Assembly (NCBI GenBank): GCA_036822015.1 | Contig: DAISIL010000022.1 | Coordinates: 1-47,334, forward strand | Direction: 5' to 3' | Source of the DNA: DAISIL01 sp036822015 | GTDB lineage: Bacteria > Bacteroidota > Bacteroidia > Cytophagales > Bernardetiaceae | Length of the DNA: 47,334 bases | In this document: positions 35,401 to 44,300 of the stretch, piece after piece | Numbering within the stretch: the stretch's first letter is position 1 | Layout of the letters: every line of letters starts with the position of its first letter | The notes under the pieces: generated by a model | What the model was told of the DNA's origin: nothing | The model's database searches: none | Seen by the model: the letters and a program-made list of their open reading frames with translations, nothing else | Program-made: the position numbers and the translations under genes

Positions 35401-35743
35401 CTTTGGGGCTTACCTGATCCAGGATGAGCCACAAGGGGCCCGTCTCTTCGGCGGCCTGCCATTGCTGGGGCAAGTCCAAAAAAAGATCACTGCCGAGGCT
35501 TTGCAAGGCAAACAAAAGGCTGGGCGTTTGGGTGGCCAGGTGATACAGCACGCTCCCGCCGGACTGCCCGCACACCTGACGCGCCCAGGTCGTCTTGCCC
35601 GTTTGGGGGTTTCCGAAGATCAGATAAAGGCGCGATGTCGTTTCTTCCTGCCACGGAACAGGGATTGCTGTGCGCTCGATACTCGGGAAGGGATAGCTTG
35701 TGGTAGGCATCGTTTGCTTGGGTAGTCGTGGTGGTATATCCAT
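32420..35743 (-). CDS. Membrane-anchored STAND-type P-loop ATPase with C-terminal WD40-like beta-propeller
   Basis: A 1107-residue protein. The N-terminal P-loop domain has Walker A GNPQTGKT at 44-51 and Walker B LWLILD at 104-109, followed by a helical region (about 190-370). A basic stretch leads to a membrane helix at about 380-400. After it, FIAERLLGEQPTAAVRVAAQNT (about 425-446) resembles the helical linker of nSTAND1-WD40 proteins. The rest is repeat-like beta structure; the clearest repeat is ASPDETRFFTFTQNGEVSIW followed by DTQTG. There is no N-terminal effector domain. The ATG shares one base with the trpS stop (TGATG), so the two are coupled. Function is unknown; a STAND-type sensor is inference. 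Confidence 0.72.
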   Translation of the reverse strand: MDIPPRLPKQTMPTTSYPFPSIERTAIPVPWQEETTSRLYLIFGNPQTGKTTWARQVCGQSGGSVLYHLATQTPSLLFALQSLGSDLFLDLPQQWQAAEETGPLWLILDQVSPKAGFWDELTGLVRDASFAPRGGILLLADTKQIGYLEAQLEGLPHERVFFFPPTADELTAALTYWTDEHGVSFEVGLADRMVKEFIAAEHPEPLFSWQTLLYRFWEQSLGKGVPRPVWSISMYKKIIAEGIDPVSFAHQQTEKLAEQFPDLAQSGALLHLLSSEALPEPLRAAAIDLLLLQEDNQWRHPYFAQAIQERHARSGRPLQVIQRIAAAKRAAKPSLALTAEEIKLWQAHQEYLPNDADTTLHLRQSHRELKRNQRGKRRWRLLALMSLCLLLLLGVGGYWQYLELTTEKENILLRNQSMRSDFLAFIAERLLGEQPTAAVRVAAQNTGIQPLPPAARRALYRTFFDPTPYQVAQGTTDQWRQVNFRNGQITYLTADGQAQRRQATGGQVLQHYTSGDATASHLGTRYWWIGTKSGKVQVFDLQKDTADILRIEAHPQSITQIEASPDETRFFTFTQNGEVSIWDTQTGQQRQQLSEDLPQAHRYRLYWQGNQIWATADSLTQYWDTNDSTQLDWKAQPAIAPPPEARVEITDNALVRLMEGDTARVLATAGLTVVEAHLSEQRIVLRSRDHRVLIFDRASLHLIGEMETRHQDLYLDGELLLVVNEKDWAVWRLADKAARSWPATCRLLFDPAGKGYVLAHPEAQQWIAYTLPDHEPAHQTPWQAGEEYRAQFLPSGRYLMLSTNRYWDTHTGELLSSPTPMQISHNGMQLQEQTDGRFFLNDRNGIPRAVLKGEQARWHPNRDSVWVRNADGLTLWNSDGDTVLQIPGKWLSINISHDGQSLILTEDRQNFTAFRHHETGMKAHRTYALLRPAVAHLAPKDQVLFVAYHPDPKQPQQLLQAYVGDTPVRPPESYLRGNLRDLMPTPDGKYIIAANEKHCDFFDWKGERRGSTAGRFLGYYPDQGLILTMLPNQFLLGDAYRPGTFFSRSVIGLQQVAFAPDLQWIAWNENERLSILPASPETIQAFLERAQILPLSAYPEVKDFFAE

Positions 35744-36717
35744 CAAGCGAAGCCCAGCCGTTGGCTGACCCTCTCCAAGACCTGACGGGCTACCTGACGG
35801 GCTTTGGCTTCGCCGGCTTGCAGGCGTTCTTCTAGCTCCTCGGGGTGTTGGATCAAGTGCTGAAACTGCGCTCGCTCTTTGGCAAAGCGATCGAGGAGCA
35901 GCCCGAAGAGTTCTTTTTTGGCGTGTCCGTAGCCATAGCCGCCGGCTAGGTATTTTTGTCGCATCTCTTCTACCTCCGTTTCGGTGGCTAGCAGGCGATA
36001 GATCGCAAAAACGTGGCAGGTTTCGGGGTCTTTGGGCGAATCCAAAGGGGTACTATCGGTAACGATACCCATGACTTGCTTTTTGAGGGCTTTTTCGGGC
36101 AAGAAGACATCCAGGAAGTTATCGTAGGACTTGCTCATCTTGCGTCCGTCCGTTCCCGGAATGGTGGGTGTTGTTTGGCTGATACGGGCTTCGGGCAAGA
36201 CAAAAGTATCGTCGCCGTAGCGGTGGTTAAGGGCAGCGGCAAGGTCGCGGGTGATCTCGAGGTGCTGCTTTTGGTCTTTGCCTACCGGAACGATATTGGC
36301 ATCGTAAAGCAAAATATCGGCTGCCATCAAGACCGGATAAGTAAAAAGCCCTGCGTTTACGTCGGCAAGGTTTTCGGATTTATCCTTGAACGAGTGGGCA
36401 TTGGCCAGCATCGGATAGGGCGAAAAGCAGTTCAGATACCAGGCCAACTGACAGACCTCCAGCACCCTGGATTGGCGATAAAAGACGTTTTTTTCTGTAT
36501 CAAAACCACAAGCGATCCAGGCGGCGGCCACGGCCTGGGTGTTGGTCATGCGGGTAGGGCCGTCCTTGAGTGTGGTCAGGGAATGCAGATCGGCGATAAA
36601 AAAGAAAGATTCGTTCTTGGGGTCTTTCGAGAGGTCGATGGCCGGCAAGATGGCTCCCAATAGATTGCCTAAGTGTGGGCTACCCGAACTCTGAATACCG
36701 GTGAGGATACGTGACAT
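35743..36717 (-). CDS. trpS: Tryptophanyl-tRNA synthetase
   Basis: A 324-residue class I aminoacyl-tRNA synthetase that charges tRNA-Trp. The HIGH-type motif is SGSPHLGN near residue 12; FFFIADLHSLTT follows. The KMSKS loop is GRKMSKSYDN. The GKDQKQHLEITRDLA segment forms the tryptophan and ATP site. Length is normal. It lies 48 bases after the amidohydrolase-like gene and its stop overlaps the ATG of the STAND ATPase gene by one base. Confidence 0.97.
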   Translation of the reverse strand: MSRILTGIQSSGSPHLGNLLGAILPAIDLSKDPKNESFFFIADLHSLTTLKDGPTRMTNTQAVAAAWIACGFDTEKNVFYRQSRVLEVCQLAWYLNCFSPYPMLANAHSFKDKSENLADVNAGLFTYPVLMAADILLYDANIVPVGKDQKQHLEITRDLAAALNHRYGDDTFVLPEARISQTTPTIPGTDGRKMSKSYDNFLDVFLPEKALKKQVMGIVTDSTPLDSPKDPETCHVFAIYRLLATETEVEEMRQKYLAGGYGYGHAKKELFGLLLDRFAKERAQFQHLIQHPEELEERLQAGEAKARQVARQVLERVSQRLGFA

Positions 36718-36765
36718 GGTGTAAGCAATGGATAATGGATGACGAACGTGATTTGGCTGGCGTAT

Positions 36766-38058
36766 TTATTCGGTGGGCTTGGTATATTTTTGCTGAAACC
36801 GTCGATACAGTTGGTGGTGTTTGTTGTCCAGATCAAGGGCGCGTCCATCAATGAAGGCTTGTTCTACCTGGCTTTCCCGCATGTCGAGTAAGTCGCCGGA
36901 GGTGAGCAGTAGGGTAGCGGATTTGCCTACGTCGATGGTGCCAAAACGCTCTGCTATCCCGAGAATGATCGCCGGATTTTTGGTAATCAGTTGGAGGGCA
37001 GTTTCTTTGTCGAGGCCATGCGTAATGGTTGTGCCGGCAAAGAAAGGTAGGTTTCGGGCATTGGATACACCTTCGTAGCCCAGGGCTACGGTCAGTCCGG
37101 CCTCGGTGAGCAGTTTGGGTAGGCTATACGGCTGATCGACGGGTTCGTCGTCGCGATAGGGTAGGCTATGGACATTGCGCAGGATGATCGGGATTTTGTT
37201 GGCAACCAAGAAATCCTGGACATAAAACGCCTCTGCCCCACCGATGAGAACGATTTTTTGTGCGCCTTCTTTTTGGAGGAGCTGTACGCCGGCCACGATG
37301 CCTTCGGCGTAGTCCACGTGCAGGTAAGCCGTTCGTGTGCCATCGTAAAGGCCTTTCATGGCGGCCAGCTTGAGGTTAGCGGGCGTAGTGGGTGCATTCA
37401 CGTAGGCTTTGCCCGCCTGGAGGGCATCGGTGAAGGCTTGTAGCTGGGCTTTGTATTGGGGGTTGGGGCGGGCTTCGGTTTCGTTCATCCACCAGCGGGG
37501 GGGCAATACCTTTTGGGGAAATCGAAAGTGGATACCCTCTTCGGGGCGCACGGCGGCATCCTCCCAGTTCCAGGCATCCAACTGGACAACGGCAGAGGTT
37601 CCAGAAACCAGACCACCTTCGGGAACCACCTGGGCAAGCAAAATGCCGTTGGTGCGCGTAGTCGGTATGAGCTGCGAATCGGTGTTGTAGGCAACAATGC
37701 TACGTACTTCTGGGTTAAAACTCCCTGTTTCGGCTTGATCCTGGGTAGCTGCTACGGCACCGATCTCCTCCAAACCCAGGATGGTGTTGGTGAGGATCAG
37801 ACCTGGATAGAGGTGCTTGCCTGTTCCGTCGATGACCTGCGCATCTTTTGTGTCAAGGTCTGCATCTTTGCCCACAAAAGTAATCTTTCCATCCGCAAAA
37901 ACAACGGCAGCGTTGGTGAGCATCTGGCCGTTGCCATCGTGAAGGGTAACGTTTCGGATGGCTATAGTTTGGCTTTGTGCCTTTGCGGGTACGGGTATTT
38001 GGGCCGACAAGGAAAAGCTCGTCAGCAACAAAACAAGGAAAAGTAGGGAGTTTTTCAT
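36766..38058 (-). CDS. Exported amidohydrolase-fold protein lacking the HxH metal motif
   Basis: A 430-residue protein with a signal peptide (about 1-20, ending LSAQ). The N-terminal composite strands IAIRNVTLHDGNGQMLTNA and VFADGKITFVG, and the C-terminal GTIDVGKSATLLL, are those of the amidohydrolase superfamily. Where the first strand should give HxH after PG, this protein reads YPGLILTNTILGLEEIGAV. The segment NPEVRSIVAYNTDSQLIPTTRTNG is shared with paired Bacteroidota amidohydrolases, of which one member commonly lacks metal ligands. I infer a non-catalytic or altered member. A single HVDY and GLDKETA region remains but does not restore the site. It has its own promoter. Confidence 0.8.
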   Translation of the reverse strand: MKNSLLFLVLLLTSFSLSAQIPVPAKAQSQTIAIRNVTLHDGNGQMLTNAAVVFADGKITFVGKDADLDTKDAQVIDGTGKHLYPGLILTNTILGLEEIGAVAATQDQAETGSFNPEVRSIVAYNTDSQLIPTTRTNGILLAQVVPEGGLVSGTSAVVQLDAWNWEDAAVRPEEGIHFRFPQKVLPPRWWMNETEARPNPQYKAQLQAFTDALQAGKAYVNAPTTPANLKLAAMKGLYDGTRTAYLHVDYAEGIVAGVQLLQKEGAQKIVLIGGAEAFYVQDFLVANKIPIILRNVHSLPYRDDEPVDQPYSLPKLLTEAGLTVALGYEGVSNARNLPFFAGTTITHGLDKETALQLITKNPAIILGIAERFGTIDVGKSATLLLTSGDLLDMRESQVEQAFIDGRALDLDNKHHQLYRRFQQKYTKPTE

Positions 38059-38071
38059 CGCGCTCAAATTG

Positions 38072-38115
38072 ATTTGGGACGTGAAAGATACCCACTTTTT
38101 TTGAGTGTCCCAAAT
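38072..38115. repeat. Inverted repeat spanning the amidohydrolase promoter
   Basis: ATTTGGGAC (38072-38080) and GTCCCAAAT (38107-38115) are perfect nine-base complements 26 bases apart. The right arm contains the -33 TTG and the left arm lies just downstream of the -7 box, so the pair brackets the promoter, as an operator for a looping or bridging regulator might. Confidence 0.7.
38083..38113 (-). promoter_or_regulatory. Promoter of the amidohydrolase-like gene
   Basis: On the minus strand TTG (complement of 38111-38113), a 20-base spacer and TATCTTTC (complement of 38083-38090) match the Bacteroidota consensus at seven of eight -7 positions. It ends 24 bases before ATG 38058. Confidence 0.6.
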
Positions 38116-38116
38116 G

Positions 38117-38305
38117 TTAGGAACGGCGATGGCGGCTGTACGGCTGTTGGCTGGGTGTCGTGATGCCTTCGGGCAAATCCACCAGGCGCACTTCCTCCCA
38201 ATGCTCGTCCTGGGCGTGGGTGTTGGTTTTGTCCTTTTGCAGGAGGATAATGGCAACCAGAGGAATGACAATCAGTTGGGCGAGAACGGCTAAGAAGAAA
38301 ATCAT
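38117..38305 (-). CDS. Small one-helix membrane protein, uncertain
   Basis: A 62-residue frame: one hydrophobic helix at 2-23, then a polar tail ending PYSRHRRS. I recognise no family. It lies upstream of the amidohydrolase-like gene on the same strand, but that gene has its own promoter between them. The start ATG is 107 bases from the divergent YyaL-type gene. The clear helix and its position argue for a real gene; the shortness and lack of a known relative argue for caution. Confidence 0.45.
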   Translation of the reverse strand: MIFFLAVLAQLIVIPLVAIILLQKDKTNTHAQDEHWEEVRLVDLPEGITTPSQQPYSRHRRS

Positions 38306-38365
38306 GGCAGGTGATGATAAAATATGATAAAAGTCAGTTTTTATAGGGGCAAAACCTTTGGAGAA

Positions 38366-38398
38366 ATGATTTTGTTTATGTTATTTCGGCAAAATCAT
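38366..38398. repeat. Inverted repeat in the leader of the YyaL-type gene
   Basis: ATGATTTTG (38366-38374) and CAAAATCAT (38390-38398) are perfect nine-base complements around 15 bases. The repeat ends 14 bases before ATG 38413. It may be an operator or an mRNA hairpin; no T-run marks it as a terminator. Confidence 0.65.
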
Positions 38399-38412
38399 CA
38401 ACAAAATTTCTG

Positions 38413-40449
38413 ATGCCCAATCGTTTACAACACAGCACCAGTCCTTACCTGCTCCAGCACGCCCACAATCCTGTGGAGTGGTATCCATGGGGAATGGAAG
38501 CCCTCCAACGTGCAGCTCGTGAGCAGAAGCCCATTTTGGTCAGTATCGGCTATGCTGCCTGCCACTGGTGCCATGTCATGGAACGCGAGTCATTTGAAGA
38601 TGAGGCGATTGCGGCTGTGATGAACCGTTATTTTGTCTGTATCAAGGTGGATCGGGAGGAACGCCCCGACGTAGATGCCGTCTATATGGATGCGGTGCAA
38701 GCCCTGGGGGTAGGGGGCGGCTGGCCGCTCCATGCTTTTTTGTTGCCCGATCAACGTCCATTTTTTGGGGGAACCTACTTTAAGCCCGAAGCCTGGAAAG
38801 ACCTCCTCGAGCGTATCGGGGCAGCCTTTCAGGACTGGGAAACCTACGGTGGGCAGCTCGAGGAGTCAGCCCAACGGCTGATGCAATTCTTGTCCATCTC
38901 TCCTACCGAACGCTTAAAGCCCCAGGCATCAGCGGACTTCGATCCGCAGGCTCTCCGACAGATGGCAGACCACCTCGAGGAGCAGTTTGACACCCAAAAT
39001 GGCGGTTTAGGACATGCCCCCAAGTTTCCGATGCCGACGATTTATGTGCTGCTGTTGCGCATCCATGCCCTGGCTCCTCATGCAGCGGCCCTGGCGCACG
39101 TCATGCGCACCCTTGATGCGATGGCACGCGGCGGCATCTACGACCAGATCGGTGGTGGGTTTGCCCGCTATTCCGTTACCCCCGACTGGCACGTCCCCCA
39201 CTTCGAGAAGATGCTCTACGATAACGCCCAACTCCTTAGCCTCTACGCCGAAGCCTTCCAATGTACCTCATCCGAGGAGTACAGGCGTATCCTCGAACAA
39301 ACCATCGCTTTCATCGCCCGAGAAATGACCGCCCCCGAAGGTGGCTTCTTCTCCGCTCTCGATGCTGACAGCGAAGGCGAAGAGGGTAAGTTTTATCTCT
39401 GGGACAAAAGCGACATCTTCCATCTCTTGCCACCCGAAGAAGCCGAGCTGTGTTGCCGCTACTACAACATCACCACCCACGGCAACTGGCACGAAGCCCA
39501 AAGCAACATCCTCCAACGACAACAACCCGACCAGGCCTTTGCCCAGGCACACCAACTTACCTTGCCGCAACTTTACGCCAAAGTCGATCATTGGCAGCGT
39601 GTCTTGATGCAGGCACGCGCCAAGCGCATCCGTCCTGCTACCGATGATAAAATCCTGACCGACTGGAACGGCTTAGCCATCAAGGGTTTGGTGGATGCTC
39701 ATCTGGCCATTGCCTCCACGGAAGCCCTGACCCTTGCCCAAAACGCCGCTCGTTTTCTTTGCCAAACGATGTTTGATCCCAGCACGGGTAAGCTCTTACA
39801 CACCTACAGGGCCGGGAAGGCGCACCTGGCCGCTTACCTCGACGACTACGCTTTCCTTACCCAGGGGCTGCTGGCACTTTATCAAGTTGATTTTGATCCG
39901 CAGTGGCTACAAGCCGCCCGACAACTGACTGCCTACGCCCTCGAAAATTTCAATGATCCGAAAGAAGTCCTTCTTTTTTTTACCGACCAAAATGCCGATC
40001 CGCTCATCACCCGCCGCAAGGAGTTTTTCGATAACGTTACGCCGGCCGCCAATTCTGTCATGGCGCAAAATCTCTTTTGGCTAAGTTTTCTGGACGAGCA
40101 ACCCGGCTATCAAGAACGCGCCCAGGCGATGCTGGCCCAGGTGCTGGGGCGGCTCCCCAACGAGCCGCGTTATCTCTCCAACTGGGGTGTTTTTTATACG
40201 TTACTGGCTAAGCCCATCGCCGAGGTAGCCATCGTAGGGCCCGATGCCCTGGCGTATGCCCAGGCGATTGGGCGGGTGTATCATCCGCATAAAGTTTTGG
40301 ATGTCAGTATTTTGGGGGCTAGCCGCCCGATGCTCGAGGGGCGCACCTCTGCCGACGGCCGCACCTACGTACACGTCTGCCAAAACCGCACTTGTCGCCT
40401 GCCGCTCACCGATCTTAGCCAGTCCATTCACGAGATATTATCCCTCTGA
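38413..40449 (+). CDS. Thioredoxin-domain protein of the YyaL / DUF255 family
   Basis: A 678-residue soluble protein. The N-terminal thioredoxin-fold domain (about 1-165) shows HAHNPVEWYPWG at 16-27 and the active-site pair Cys50/Cys53 in YAACHWCHVMERESFED. The rest is an alpha/alpha-barrel like that of glycoside hydrolase relatives, with GGIYDQIGGGFARYS, FEKMLYDNAQL and DDKILTDWNGLAIKG, the signature blocks of YyaL and human SPATA20. The biochemical function is not established. It converges on queG and overlaps its 3' end by 12 bases. Confidence 0.93.
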   Translation: MPNRLQHSTSPYLLQHAHNPVEWYPWGMEALQRAAREQKPILVSIGYAACHWCHVMERESFEDEAIAAVMNRYFVCIKVDREERPDVDAVYMDAVQALGVGGGWPLHAFLLPDQRPFFGGTYFKPEAWKDLLERIGAAFQDWETYGGQLEESAQRLMQFLSISPTERLKPQASADFDPQALRQMADHLEEQFDTQNGGLGHAPKFPMPTIYVLLLRIHALAPHAAALAHVMRTLDAMARGGIYDQIGGGFARYSVTPDWHVPHFEKMLYDNAQLLSLYAEAFQCTSSEEYRRILEQTIAFIAREMTAPEGGFFSALDADSEGEEGKFYLWDKSDIFHLLPPEEAELCCRYYNITTHGNWHEAQSNILQRQQPDQAFAQAHQLTLPQLYAKVDHWQRVLMQARAKRIRPATDDKILTDWNGLAIKGLVDAHLAIASTEALTLAQNAARFLCQTMFDPSTGKLLHTYRAGKAHLAAYLDDYAFLTQGLLALYQVDFDPQWLQAARQLTAYALENFNDPKEVLLFFTDQNADPLITRRKEFFDNVTPAANSVMAQNLFWLSFLDEQPGYQERAQAMLAQVLGRLPNEPRYLSNWGVFYTLLAKPIAEVAIVGPDALAYAQAIGRVYHPHKVLDVSILGASRPMLEGRTSADGRTYVHVCQNRTCRLPLTDLSQSIHEILSL

Positions 40450-41379
40450 CGAAGACAAAAACCGGATGTTGCGCTGCAAGCCCGCAAACTTCGTGCGCTT
40501 CAAGGCCGTTCCCGCGAAGAGTTGATCGAAGATAGTTTCGGTGAGTTCCTCCCAGTCTTTGGCTTGCATCGCTGATAGCTCGGCTTTGGGGGCAAAGGCT
40601 GGCTCCTGATGCGGGAGAGAGCGACGGTTCCAGGGACAAACATCCTGACAAATATCGCAACCAAAAGCCCAATTTTTCCAACTGCCCTGAAATTCACTCG
40701 GGATATTTTCTTTCAGCTCGATGGTGAGGTAAGCGATACAGCGGCTGCCGTCCACGACATACGGCTCGGGGATGGCTCCCGTTGGGCAGGCATCAAGGCA
40801 GAGGGTGCAGCGGCCGCAATAGTCGCGGATGGGACCATCATAGACAAATTCGAGGTCGAGGATGATCTGGCAGAGAAACAAAAAACTGCCGGTCTGCTTC
40901 GTGATGAGGTTACTGTTTTTGCCCTGCCAGCCGATGCCCCCCCGTACCGCCCAGGCTTTTTCCATCACGGGTGCCGAATCAACGAAAGCTCGGCCGTTGA
41001 TGGGATGCCCTTCGGTGGTTTGGAGGAACTGGATGAGTTTTTTGAGCTTCTTTTTGAGGACGCGGTGGTAGTCTTTGCCGTAGGCGTACTTGGCGATGCG
41101 GTAGTTGTTGCGCTGGTGTAAGATTTCTACCTTCGGAAAGTAATTGAAAGCCAAAGAGATAACCGTCTTTGCGCCCGGCACCAGCAAGCGAGTATCCAGG
41201 CGTTTGTCGAAGTGATCCTCCATCCACTGCATCTGCCCATGCTTGCCTTGGGCGAGCCATCGCTCTAAGCGTGGGGCTTCCTCTGCCAAAAAACCAGCTT
41301 CCGAAAAGCCCACATAGCTGAAACCCAAAGCGTAAGCCTGCTCACGAAAGGCATCGGTACGGGCATCGGGTTTAGGCAT
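40438..41379 (-). CDS. queG: Epoxyqueuosine reductase
   Basis: A 313-residue cobalamin- and iron-sulfur-dependent enzyme for the last step of queuosine synthesis in tRNA. FVDSAPVMEK holds the catalytic Asp134. The first [4Fe-4S] set is Cys188, Cys191, Cys194 and Cys198 (CGRCTLCLDACPTGAI); the second uses Cys241, Cys244 and Cys248 (CDICQDVCPWN) with Cys214. Length is a little short because the C-terminal HEAT-like repeat found in some members is missing. The ATG overlaps the end of ileS by eight bases. Queuosine is placed in tRNAs with GUN anticodons, including the tRNA-His encoded in this window. Confidence 0.93.
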   Translation of the reverse strand: MPKPDARTDAFREQAYALGFSYVGFSEAGFLAEEAPRLERWLAQGKHGQMQWMEDHFDKRLDTRLLVPGAKTVISLAFNYFPKVEILHQRNNYRIAKYAYGKDYHRVLKKKLKKLIQFLQTTEGHPINGRAFVDSAPVMEKAWAVRGGIGWQGKNSNLITKQTGSFLFLCQIILDLEFVYDGPIRDYCGRCTLCLDACPTGAIPEPYVVDGSRCIAYLTIELKENIPSEFQGSWKNWAFGCDICQDVCPWNRRSLPHQEPAFAPKAELSAMQAKDWEELTETIFDQLFAGTALKRTKFAGLQRNIRFLSSSEG

Positions 41380-44300
41380 GAATGCGCTGGAGGTGGAGGG
41401 TGATGGTTTTGCCTTCGATATCGAGGGTCTCTCCCTGGGGGAGCTCTTCGACAAAGGTCAGTTGCTGGGTTTGGGTTTCTTGGCAGATGTAATCCTTGTG
41501 GGTTTCGATGGCCGCCTGTACCCAATGTCCGTTTTGTCGGATGTGGAGGGTGATCTTGTCTTGTACCTCGAGGGCTTTTTCCTTGCGGAGATTTTGGAGG
41601 CGATTGACCAAATCACGGGCAAAGCCTTCCTGCTCCAACGACTCGGTGAGCGTAATATCGAGGGCGACGGTAAGCTGGGCATCGTTGGCTACGAGCCAGC
41701 CCGGAATGTCAGCAGGGGTGATCTCGACATCATCCAGGCTAAGCGACACCGTTTGTCCGTCCAGGGATAGCTCGAGATGCTGGTCTTGCTCGAGTTCTCG
41801 GATTTGTGCCTGCGAAAGGGCGTTAATTTGTGTGGCAAGGGCTTTCATCTGCTTGCCGTACTGCTTGCCGAGCTTGGCAAAGTTGGGCTTGATGCGCTTG
41901 ACGAGTATATCGGCGTTTTCGTCTACGTACTCGAGTGTCTTTACGTTTACCTCATTGAGGATCAGTTCTTTGATGGCTTCGATCTGTTGCTTGAGCTGGG
42001 GGTCAATGATCGGGACAAGGATTTTTTGGAGGGGTTGCCGGACGCGGATTTTTTCCTTTTTGCGGAGCGAATGCACCAGGGATGAGATGCGTTGGGCCAG
42101 TTGCATTTGTTCTTCTAAATCCTCGTCGATCAGGTCTGGGTTGGCTTTTGGGAAGTCGTCCAGGTGGACAGATCGGGGATCGTCGGGGGTGGCGGCGTGT
42201 AGCTTGCGGTACAGGTGGTCGGCATAAAAGGGCGCAATGGGAGCCATCAGAAGGCTCAAAGTATGGAGGCACTGATAGAGCGTTTGGTAGGCGGCGGCTT
42301 TGTCGGTGTTCATCTCCGTGAGCCAGAATCGCTTGCGGTTGAGGCGAACGTACCAGTTACTCAAGTCCTGGTCGGCGAAGGTTTGGATGGCTCGGGCAGC
42401 TTTGGTGGGTTCATAGTCGGTGTAGGCGGCATCGACGGTTTGGATGAGCGTTTGGAGGCGTGAGCTGATCCAGCGATCGCTTTCGGTGAGTTGATTGATC
42501 GGCACAAGTTTTTGTGGATCAAAGGTATAGCCATCCAGATTGGCATACATGGCAAAGAAGGCGTAGGTGTTTTGGAGGGTAGCAAAAAACCTGCGGGCTG
42601 TTTCGGCTACACCTGCCAGATCGAAGCGCAGGTTATCCCAGGGGGAGGCATTGGCGATCATGTACCAGCGGATGGGGTCGATGCCATAGCGGTCGATGGC
42701 CTCGAAGGGATCAATGGCGTTGCCCTTAGACTTAGACATCTTTTGTCCGCTTTTATCGAGGACTAAGCCATTGGATACCACGTTTTTGTAAGCCACCGAA
42801 TCAAAAACAAGCGTGCTGATGGCGTGCAGCGTAAAGAACCATCCTCGGGTTTGATCTACGCCTTCGGCGATAAAATCGGCGGGGAAGTTGTCTTTAAATT
42901 TCTCGTGGTTTTCAAAGGGATAGTGCCACTGGGCGTAGGGCATGGCCCCCGAATCAAACCATACGTCGATCAAGTCCGGTTCCCGAAAGAGCTTTTTGCC
43001 CGATTTAGTGAGCGTGATCCGATCTACGTAAGGGCGGTGTAGGTCAGCGTTTTTTGTGTCTATTTTTTGGATAAAATCGCTGTTTTCTCGGGCTTCTTCT
43101 GCTGTGAGCAGTCCGGAGGCGTTGGCTGCTTCGAGTTCGGCTTTGAGTTGGGCCAGCGATCCGATGCAGATTTCTTCGCTTTGGTCTTCGCTGCGCCAGA
43201 TCGGGAGGGGCGTTCCCCAAAATCGGGATCGGGAGAGGTTCCAATCGACGAGGTTTTCGAGCCAGTTGCCGAAACGCCCTTCGCCGGTGGAGGCGGGTTT
43301 CCATTGGATGGTTTTGTTGAGGGCAACGAGGCGGTCTTTGCGTGCAGTCGTTCGGACAAACCAGGATTCCATCGGGTAGTACAAGATGGGCTTATCTGTG
43401 CGCCAGCAGTGAGGGTAGTTGTGTTCGTATTTTTCGACTTTGAAGGCGCGGTTTTTTTCTTTGAGCAGGATGGCAATTTTTACATCGGTGGGCTTGAAGT
43501 CCGGCTCGGCTTGGGTGGCATCGCTTTCGTATTCGGCCTTGACATACATGCCCGCAAAATCACTGACCTCGGATACAAAACGCCCCTGGCGATCGACGAG
43601 GGGAGCGGCCTTGCCCTGGGCATCCAGGACGGTCAGGGGAGGGACACCGTAGCGGTCGGCGGCGCGTTTGTCATCGGCCCCAAAGGTGGGGGCAGCATGG
43701 ACGATGCCCGTGCCTTCTTCCGTCGTAATAAAATCATCTTCAATGACTTGAAACGCATTTTCGACATTCTCATTGGGTTGTACGTAGGGCATCAGTTGCT
43801 CGTAGCGCGTACCTACGAGGACTTCTCCCTTGAAGGTCTCGACGACGGTATAGGGGTGTTTTTTGGGGTGTTTTTCTTCGTCGTACTCGTTGGCGGGTAT
43901 GTATTTGGAGGCATCGAAGAGACGGGGAATAGCCGCCTTGGCTAGGATGACGTTGATGGGCTTGTTGGTGTACTGGTTATGGGTTTCAATTTTTACGTAT
44001 TCGATATTTTTATTGACGATCAGGCAGGTGTTGGAGGGCAGTGTCCAGGGGGTGGTTGTCCAGGCCAGGAAGTAGTCATTGACCGTATCCTTGATCTTGA
44101 ACTGCGCCGTTATGGAGGTGTCTTTGATGGAGCGATAACAGCCTGGCTGGTTGATCTCGTGGGAGCTAAGTCCGGTGCCGGCTTTGGGTGAAAAGGGCTG
44201 GATGGTGTAGCCTTTGTAGAGCAGGTCTTTGTTGTAGAGTTGTTGCAAGAGCTGCCAAAGCGTCTCCATGTAGTCGGTGTGATAGGTAACGTAGGGATCG

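Noticed and set aside
32420..35743. Reading the STAND ATPase gene as a defence system on its own.
   Set aside because: There is no effector domain, nuclease or other defence gene beside it; the neighbours are trpS and metabolic genes. The idea is kept only as a hypothesis in the findings.
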